64,000 nucleotides of DNA from Neopestalotiopsis rosae. Lineage: Eukaryota; Ascomycota; Sordariomycetes; Amphisphaeriales; Sporocadaceae. Of this stretch, positions 23,831 through 31,753 are shown piece by piece. The stretch covers positions 1,550,001 through 1,614,000 of the forward strand of contig JALGAS010000007.1 of assembly GCA_023078685.1 (NCBI GenBank), written 5' to 3'. The position numbers and the translations under genes are program-made. The first letter of the stretch is position 1, and the number at the start of each line of letters is the position of its first letter. Below the pieces are notes generated by a model that saw only the letters and a list, made by a program, of their open reading frames with translations, was not told the DNA's origin and searched no databases.

Positions 23831-25382
23831 ATGGCCGGTGGACGTAAGTACCGACCAGACCAGATACGATTTGCACTCGAATGTATCTTGGCCGGCTTTT
23901 CGAACAAAGATGCGATTGGAATGTTCAGACACCGGTTTGGAAACCCCGATTGGGGCTTGTCGCAATTGAAGTACATGCGCGTAACCTACGGCGATCACCC
24001 CGATTTTGGGTAAGTAGACTATTTACACTTCTTCATCGTACAACTTCTGTTCAGTCTTGAATTCTGGAACGAGACCGTCCCGAAATAGGAAATAATTAAT
24101 GTGTGGGTTGCTTTTTGCTAACATCGTTTTCAATAGCTGTTGTCTAGTGAACCGAACACAAATGAATGATGCCGAGAAGACTGCTCTTCGAACGCGGTTA
24201 GTCAAGGAAGCCAGACAAGGACCCGGGACTCAAGAGTCTGACTGCAATCAGGCATGGGTATCACCGCATGCTTCAAAGCAACGAAGTACAGCGAGCCATC
24301 AAAACAATGACTCAATGTCAAATTTGCAATTCCATACTCCGGCTATACCACATGCACACGGCAAGGTCTTCTCGAACCCTTAGATTGGGAACTCAGATGC
24401 CGAGCAGTATGCAAATAACACGGCGTTGACTACAAGCTCTACTATGAGTGATGTCTCGCCGATGGGAAACCCTGTCCCTGGTGTTACTGCCCCGATGAAC
24501 CATCTAGAACCACCCTCAGAATGGCAGTCTGCAAGTGACACCGTATTGCCAAGTGTCGAAGATGATTTTGCAACGCTTCTGAACCTACCTGGTGGGAACT
24601 TTGATTTTAACAATGTTGACCCCATGCTGAGCCTGGAGGACTTTGCCTGTAAGCAGCTCATTTATCCAAAGTCAAAATCAAAATGTAAAGAGAGATCTAA
24701 CTCGATAACAGCAAATATGTCCTATGATATGGGCACTCAAAATACAGTCTTCGATCAGGATAATATATCCCTTGGAGATTTCGATTTCTCCATGCCAGAT
24801 GTGGACGGCATGGACGAGAATACGGATCGCCAAGCTCCGGTGGACTCATTGACTGCTAATATGCAGCAAAATGAGTTCTATTTTGACAATTTCGAGACGC
24901 AAGTCCCCGTTGCTCCGATATCTGAAACATCTTCCGTGGTGCCCTATCATCAACATGAGGTAGCGCAGTCACAGAAGCCTCCAGTGGCCGAGATGTCAGA
25001 GCTACAGCGGAGTTACCATCATACGGAGCTACATATATCCGTGGCTCCTACCGCGCAAGGTCCTGCACTGAAGGATCATTTCGAACCCGGTCAGACTCAA
25101 CCCGTGCATCATACACGGGCATCAACAGCACAGACTGCAACTTCAGCCCGTACCATCGCTGAGAATCAAACAGGCCAACCTCCTATGGCTCCTGACGGCT
25201 GCACCGAGGCAGCAAGGTCGGGCTGGGACTCCCTAGGCTGGTGGTACCAGGGCAAACACGACCGTTGCCCGTTGCCAACCCCTCACAAACATGACACCAG
25301 TGGCCTGGTGTCTTTCACGAGCATGAGGGATGTTTTGAATATGGTTAATGAGATCATATCTGTGGCAAGACAGAATATATAA
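23831..25382 (+). CDS. Tandem family copy B: unknown protein with conserved in-frame TAG
   Basis: Exons 23831..24009, 24137..24648 and 24712..25382 form 454 codons with one internal TAG at 24381-24383, again codon 142. Exon 1 is 179 nt as in copies A and C. Donors are GTAAGT and GTAAGC; intron 1 has a CTAAC branch. The second intron is 63 nt and stop-free, so the frame also stays open if it is retained. The N-terminal domain is about 85% identical to copy A at protein level, with many synonymous base changes, which points to purifying selection. The C-terminal domain repeats the pattern GCTEAARSGW, GWWYQGKHDRCPLP, DVLNMVNEIISVAR. The acidic middle has DFDFS-like motifs reminiscent of activation regions (inference). 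A transcriptional role is possible but unproven. Confidence 0.75.
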
Positions 25383-26166
25383 TAGGGAAGATTGGGCCAT
25401 AGAACTCAGCAAAGGAAGAAATGAGAATTTGTGATTTACATGGAGGCGTTTTGATTCATGATCTTCTTTTTTCTTCTTATATGATAAAACCATGGAGCCT
25501 GGAAACTGGACCTGGCCACAACGTATCTGCTCGTCAAGACGAGGAGTTCCAGGCTATACCGCGCTTATCAAATTAGTTAATAATGATCAATGACTTTCAT
25601 TCCGATATGCTCAATGTTGATGACGAAGATCGCCTAGCGGAGGATAATACGGTTTGGAATGACGATCGTTTTCAGCAAGGTAAGAAGTCGAGTCCACCGC
25701 AAACTGCTGATCAAAGAAGTGCATACTCCCTCGCCGGTAGCTGTACCTTCTATATTGCATTCCCCAATTCGCCGTTGTCGTCACTCAATACCAACTGGGG
25801 ACCGCGGAAACACATACTACCCATTGCGATTCAAATTTACAGCGGCCCCATGTACCCTACATTGACAAAATCCCCTGCAGAAACTGCCATTTACTGACTT
25901 ATCTTTCTCATTATCAATCAACACCAATTAATGACTTGAACTTGTAAAACCGCGCTTACCCCCAACCTCAATCGTCGTTTCACGACTCAAGATTTATTCT
26001 TACAACAAAACCAACAACAGCAACAACGCCACCACCTCCTTCAATCTTTCAACCCACAGCACTCGATACTCAAAATTTCACACTACTACATCCCTCTTCT
26101 CTCTTATACGCTACTGAATTCAGATCCTCAACTTTTCTTCTTCCGAATACACAACATACTTTCGCG
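25383..26166. other. Spacer and decayed promoter before family copy C
   Basis: About 780 bp. A CAACTGGGGACCGCGG block near 25790 resembles the GGTGACCGCAA block in the leaders of A and B, so this is a diverged copy of the family 5' region. No intact TATAAATA is present at the expected place, only TATATTGCA near 25751. Confidence 0.45.
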
Positions 26167-26832
26167 ATGTCCGGTAGTCGAAAACACCACACCGAACAGA
26201 TTCGGTAGGGGCTAGGTTGCACTCTCGCCGGCTTCTCGTATGAAGAAACAATCGATATGTTCCAACGTCGATTTGAAGACCCCGATTGGGGCATGGCGCA
26301 ATTGTGTCATATACGCAGCTACTACTGCTACTATAAGCGCTTCGGGTAAGTGATTTGCGTTACGTTACTCCCTTTATAGTTGATTTTGTTTATTCGTTTA
26401 TTTTCTGGTGATCGCCTTGGGATACAAATAACAATATGGCACTACCTAACATCAAGGATGAGCTTGGCTCCTCGACCTTCTAGACAAACACAGACGATAT
26501 AAGCGTCAAGGCCGATGAAACAAATATCTACCCATCAATGACAACGGACTCCGATTGTAAGTATTAATGCATTTTCCTGGACCATACGATGTCAAACTGT
26601 CGACAAATCTAACTCGGCTATAGAAGGCGATCTGACTGAAGCTGACGTGATCGGAGTACTTGGGGATAATTTCCTGGGAAGCTCTCATTCCTCAATGACG
26701 ACAATACCTGGACCAGAGAATTATTGCGGTGCTCTTGATGCTCAACTACCATTTTCCCCTATTGCAGAAGCTCCCGGAGCAATATACACTCACAGCCATA
26801 CCCTACTCTACCCAGAAGCACAGGTACACTAA
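26167..26832 (+). pseudogene. Tandem family copy C, decayed and 3' truncated
   Basis: Exon 1 (26167..26345) is exactly 179 nt with a GTAAGT donor, as in A and B. It encodes a clear homologue (GFSYEETIDMFQRRF, DPDWGMAQL) but is cut by TAG at 26206-26208, codon 14. At this codon the other copies have Tyr or Phe. Exon 2 is mostly gone. A short middle piece with another in-frame TAG (26481-26483) ends at a GTAAGT donor. Splicing to the next piece creates TAA. The following segment (about 26625-26832) keeps an LPFSPIAEAPGA motif matching VAPISE/SAPISE of the intact copies, then ends at TAA before the C-terminal domain. The TGG-type recoding discussed for A and B would not rescue this copy, because the junction stop is TAA. 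Confidence 0.8.
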
Positions 26833-27519
26833 CCGGGCATAAGTCTACGCATAGGTGCAGCATATCTACTGGAGCGATTCGGATTCCGCCAACGCCAGGC
26901 CGGACACATGGATGTCAAGCATGTGTCCTTCGTTCCACTGGCTCCTCAGAATCGCGTTATTCACAATCAGGATGTCATTGACGACATGATCAGCAAGGGG
27001 ATTCCCGGCGCAGCCAAAGTACACTTGGTCGCCAGGGAGAACACATCGTTCCCAGAGCAGTTCATCATTATCGACCTGTTCTTCCCATCGTTCAGCATGG
27101 TCGATCGCAGACTCGCTCGCTTCGGAGACACGCTCATCAACGGACACGGCCAGCCTTACGCATCACTTCGCAAGAATGTGCCGCAGTCGCAGTTGCTTAC
27201 AAGCCTGGCGATAATGAGAACCGTCGCAGAAACACAATTCACGCAACCTGATGTTGCGGTTCTTTACCTTGACGGCGTGAAAGAACTCAACACCCGTCAC
27301 GCATACGCAATCCGTGATGAGATCGCCTTCGTTGACGGTTCCATCGCCGTACTCGAACGTCGGCCCGTCTATATGATCCCGATCGCCATTCCCGGCACCA
27401 AGGTCCACAACGTCCAGGGAAGCTGGCTGGTGACTTTCGAAGGGCACGATTCTGCCGCGGTACCCAAGATCGGTGAGCTTTTCAAGGTTAGCATGCCTGC
27501 TGATACACCCTTTGAATAG
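26833..27519 (+). pseudogene. Orphan coding fragment, probably 5' truncated
   Basis: The frame is open from just after a TAA at 26830 to a TAG at 27519. The first ATG is at 26908, giving 203 residues. Similar-looking coding composition extends upstream of that ATG (AAYLLERFGFRQRQAGH), which suggests that the real 5' end is missing. The content looks globular and is more GC-rich than the AT-rich surroundings. Readable pieces are FIIIDLFFPSFSMVDRRLAR, VAVLYLDGVKELNTRHAYAI and KVHNVQGSWLVTFEGHDSA. I recognise no domain. It begins directly where family copy C is broken off, so it may be an inserted gene piece or mobile-element cargo. An antisense frame (27163-27618) is probably a shadow. Confidence 0.45.
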
Positions 27520-28263
27520 CCTGACGTACCGGACACCATGGAGGTCACTGCGAGAAACGACGCTGTCGTCACGAAAGTCACCAGCAGCTGGACTTTCGTC
27601 ACACAAGCCGCCCCTCATAACCGCGCTAGAAATCTCTTTATTCGGATTTCTTTTTGAAATATTATTATTATCATTTATATTTTCTTTCTATTTCTATAAT
27701 TTTTATTAATGATTTAGGTGATTTGGAAGTATCGAGTTTTGGTAGAAATCGGCCTCTTGGTCTTCTACTTCAATCTACACATCCACACAACACTTCTGCT
27801 TGCTCAGGGCACAGCAGCGTCCAGATCTGAGGTCCGATTCGTGCGCCTACGCGGTTCTGAGCTTTCTTTATGGATTGAAGAAGTCTGCTCGGCACCGCGT
27901 AATTGCACTCGCCGGGGTACCGTATGGAGACTTATGCCCAGGAAGTGGAAGACGTTTTGAAAAAGAAAAAGAAAATCAGTTGGATCATGGCTGCGGCATA
28001 ACGGAGGGAGTGAATATGAGAGTTGGGTGATATCATATAATAATTAAACGTATAACTAATAATAGTATTAGTGCGCGTTTTTGGTGCATTCTTTCTTTTC
28101 TCTTTCACTCATTTCCCTATCACCTTTCTTTTATAAATTATAAAACCTGCAGACGTTGCTCGTGGCAACGATAAGTTTCGTTGATAATATAGGTCTCCAA
28201 GACCATACCATGCCTTCATCTGGATAATAAATGATCAATAACATTCATTTGAGAAAAGGAGTA
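27520..28263. other. AT-rich spacer with a possible decayed family leader
   Basis: About 27650-27720 is extremely AT-rich. A pyrimidine-rich tract with CACTCATTTCCC near 28088-28135 resembles the leader of the tandem family and may be the remnant promoter of copy D. Exon 1 of copy D was not found. Confidence 0.35.
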
Positions 28264-28755
28264 TGACCCGAAACTGATGCGCCACCTCTCCGAACCCGAC
28301 TGATCATCGAAGCAAGGCAGCAGGAGTCCAAAGCGGCCGGGAGTCATAGTATCTCGGCGAGGTCGCCGATACAGACTTCACAGGAGCAGAGCGTCGATGA
28401 CCACCACTCTCAAGGATCAGTTGATAGCTGGCAGCAACCGACGTCGACTGCGTCAAATTCAAACGGCGAGACGATTTCTAGCCCCTAGTATAGTCAGGAA
28501 GCTATCTCACAGTTTCCGAGTGCTCAGACGGCATTTCCCAGCTCCAGCACCTAGAACGTCTCGCCAATGTCACACGCTGCGCCGCTCAACGCGCCGGCAA
28601 TAGATTATTCGGAACAGGCAACTATTTGTTTCGATCCCAGCAACACGGCGATCCCTAGCATTGAGGAGGACTTTGCAGACCTGTTCAGGATACCAGGTGC
28701 AAACGCTGCGGTCGATCATGACACAATTGACCAGATCGCACGGTCGTCTTATTAA
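28264..28755 (+). pseudogene. Tandem family copy D, partial (exon 2 region only)
   Basis: One continuous reading frame begins with TDAPPLRTRLIIEARQQESK. This matches NDAEKTALRTRLVKEARQGP of copy B. The frame ends with NTAIPSIEEDFADLFRIPG, matching DTVLPSVEDDFATLLNLPG. The frame is broken only by TAG at 28486-28488 and TAG at 28552-28554, then ends at TAA (28753-28755). The first TAG lies 66 codons after the LRTRL start, against 65 in A and B, and follows the same Gly-x4-Ser/Asp/Asn-Pro context, so it is the same site. Exon 1 and the C-terminal exon are absent. It is best read as a decayed duplicate older than the A/B pair. Confidence 0.75.
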
Positions 28756-29263
28756 GTAGTTCTTTGACCCTCAAAGATCATCAAAAATCGATTGAAGGGA
28801 GTGTGTAGCACACGCTTCAAAAACCATCCGATCCGACAGACACGCGAAGTTCAACACTGACGGGCAACGCCGCTATTATACCACAGAGAACAGCGAGATC
28901 AATTACATCGTAGGTAAAATAGATAAGCTGGAAGCTGACAACCTTGCGTTCGTGCGTTGCGAATTCATACTACACAGGTCAACACATACACATGCGGGTG
29001 CGCTTTGATCAATCAGTGTTTTTACAGTTGTGAGATTTGACTTATGGACTTCATAGACATTGGCCGCGAACTCCCCTCGCTCATCCCCGATAACGCCAAC
29101 ATGTCCTGGAAAGGGTATCTTCTATAGCGGGCAACAAAAAAACAACAAATAAGATCTAAATCTCCCAATCATATAGTCATGGTAAATCATGAACCACAAA
29201 ACCGTAAATAGAAATGGTCATTCGGACGAAGAAAGATCGGACGATTTACCCATCAAAGAAAGA
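28756..29263. other. Spacer at the right edge of the island
   Basis: About 500 bp with no supportable gene. It includes the 3' region of the minus-strand gene ending at 29264. Confidence 0.4.
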
Positions 29264-31753
29264 TCATACGGCAATGCTGACATTCTTTCTGGTGTCAGCC
29301 TCCTCTAGTTGAAAGCCAAAGACGAGCTTGAACAATTCGCGTAGGAAACCATATTGACCGGATCGCTGTGTCATCCAGCCCACACTCTTGGCCATGTCGG
29401 TGGCCGAAACTCGCTTGCCCCGGCTCGGGAGTGACGAGGAGTGTTTGAAAGAAGAGTCTGCGAGTACCAGACTCTTATAGCTTTGGAGCATAGTGGTATG
29501 CGCCGGCAATGAACCAAAAGAGCCTGTCGGCAATGATTTCACAAATGCTTGTAGTGATGCCGCGCCTCCGTGGCTGCTCGAATCGTCCCTCGAGAAACCA
29601 ACATTCATTGCAGCTTTGATTATCAACATTTTGATTCGTAATACGTTGATGTCCTCTGCGGAAGTGGTTGTGGTAGCCGTGCTCGACGTTCTTTGGCTAC
29701 TCTGGGAGTAGCCCGAAAGGTTGGACGCACTGCTGGACCAGTGCCCTCCTCTATTGCTTTCGGTGCCAAGCACCAGAATATTTGGTACCTGAGGCGACTC
29801 GCTATCTGGCGAGATTGGCGTATCTTCAAACTCTGTGACGGGCGTTTCCGGTACCGGTAGTGGCTTCTTCTTTTCCTGTGGAATACCTCTCAGGCTTTCT
29901 CGCTTTGAACGATTTGACGCACGGCTTGCACGGCCGTCCTGATCTCCGTGATCTCGTTCTCGTTGGAAGGTGAAGAAGTTGGTGTGGTTTGGTTTCGGCG
30001 TGCCTCTGTCTGGTCGAATTTGAGTCCATCCTTCCCGGAAGATGTCGCACAGTTCCCAACACGCTTGGACGGCGGAGCCCAAGAGCTCTTCGTCGGGAGT
30101 TTTGTTGTCTCGCTTGTTCTGGCGTAGACTAAACAGCATCTCTGCCAAGGACCAGCATGCCCGAAGCAAAGAGTCGGTCTCCTCTGCTAGCTCGTTTCTT
30201 TGCTTCATCAGGCGGTGGCAGAGGGTGATGTAAAAATCCAAAGTGCGCTCTCGGAAAGCCTCTGGGAGCGTTCTGTTATCCTGGGCGCTATACAAGCTGA
30301 AATTGTTGTCAGTAATCAGATCTCCCGACAAGATCAATGGACACTCACTGATTGTTTAGCTCAAAGCTCACTCGTAGTACAGAGTCTGCAGTTTCGTCCT
30401 TCTTCGTCCTGACATCAAAAAGTGATTGACAAAAGTCCCGACATAGATCGAGATTCATCTTCACATTGAAGTATTGCTCATCTTCATCGCGATTGTCGTA
30501 AAGTCGTTGACACAGTTTCCAGCATGCCTTCCATGCCTTCTCGTGAGCATCAGGTGTTCCAGATGTGTTGAACACTCTCTCCCGATGATGTGTGCTCAAT
30601 GTCGCGAGGGTGTTGCACAAGGTCCAGCACTCTGCCAGTGCTGTCTTGAGCGATCTGATTTCCATGTCCTCGCCGCCTGAAGGAGTGACAAATTCTTCCT
30701 CGTCATCGGCCTCAGGATCCACGTCGGCGTCTGTCTCGGGCTCACCCGACTCCGGAATCACTAGAACCTAGTCAGTAAAACAATCAAGCGTGGACATGCT
30801 AGATAGAGCTTACGCTCGAGACTACTGGCACTGCTTGAACGTAGCCTTGCTGATTCGCTGAGTGAGCTCTGCACTTCTTGCAAGTTTTGTGCACGTGGAG
30901 TAGCGCTATCAAGACTGAACCGAATCGGCTTGACATCTGTAGAAATAGGTGGTGGAGTAGGAAGTCCTGGAGATCGGGCCTAATGAATTGAATTAGGATA
31001 TACTGTGAGCTGGGGAGCATGATTGGGAGCCCACCTTTGACTTATGATCTGTGAAGGGTGGAACTTGAATAGCATCAGGTTTGGGTGAGGTTTTAGGCGA
31101 CGTCTTTCGCGTCGAATTATCCGAAGGCTCAATGGTGGAGCTTGAGGAGGCCTAAGATAAGATTAATACAGGATCATGGGCAGGTTGCGCGAGTAAACCA
31201 ACCCAGCTTTGGAAGCTTTCGGGCGCATGTATAACTGAGACAGCCTCCTCACTCGAAGATTGGCGCAAATGATCGGGCAAGTTGGTTCTCAGCATCAGGA
31301 GCTACCGAAAGGGTCAGCCCAAGAATACCTCCACAATCCCTAGCGAACAGGAAAATACCCACTTGTGATGACTGTGTAGAACTGGGACTAGCAAACTCAA
31401 GACGAGCGTCATCTGATACGTCGTCTTCTATCTCCGTGACCTCGGTGCCTACTGATGTTACCGGCGACGGGCCAACGATATCGCTCGGGCTCATCAAGTG
31501 GTTGTTCATGGCGGACAATCGACCGGCGGCAGAGGATGGGCGTAGTGAATTGGACTCAGCAGAGCTAGCAGACCTTGAACAGAATATACAATCAGTACGG
31601 TTGTGAGTCCAGAGACTTGGTCGCAACTCACAGTGGGCGGAATTGCGATTGGCGTGCGGGCGACTCGGGCGAGGATACAGACGTATCTGTATGCGGCGAG
31701 AAGGGAGACATGACGACGCCGCTCGACGACCTCAACGGGCCTTCCAGAGCCAT
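29264..31753 (-). CDS. Fungal protein of unknown function, seven exons (possibly DUF7624)
   Basis: Exons are complement 31753..31632, 31573..31363, 31301..31203, 31151..31035, 30979..30814, 30760..30349 and 30296..29264. All phases agree and give 719 residues. The N-terminal ~270 residues are Ser/Pro-rich and disordered, then acidic (DADVDPEADDEEEF). The central part is a repeated helical domain with conserved Trp/Cys patterns: ALAECWTLCNTLATL, KAWKACWKLCQRLYDN, SLLRACWSLAEMLFSLR and SAVQACWELCDIF. These read as four or more CW-x-LC helical repeats. The C-terminal part is Ser-rich and ends in a conserved helix-rich segment (GWMTQRSGQYGFLRELFKLV). A DUF7624-type assignment is from memory and uncertain. 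No enzymatic motif is visible. Confidence 0.8.

Noticed and set aside
21762..24383. Longer introns using the TAG itself as acceptor (21762-21899 and 24258-24383)
   Set aside because: Both would be multiples of three, but donors GTAACG and GTATCA are weak and non-homologous in position, and the removed parts align as protein between the copies.
21882..24407. A 42-nt GT-AG intron removing the TAG in both copies (21882-21923 and 24366-24407)
   Set aside because: Both segments have GT and AG ends, equal length and keep the frame, so this remains the main rival model. It is disfavoured because the donors (GTATTC, GTCTTC) are poor, 42 nt is at or below the fungal minimum, and amino-acid similarity continues through the segment. 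Junction reads would settle it.
27163..27618. Minus-strand frame opposite the orphan fragment
   Set aside because: The plus-strand frame is longer and reads more like a protein; the antisense is probably a shadow.
28150..28175. CGTTGC/GCAACG inverted repeat near copy D
   Set aside because: Only six base pairs; expected by chance at this scale and not linked to any element.
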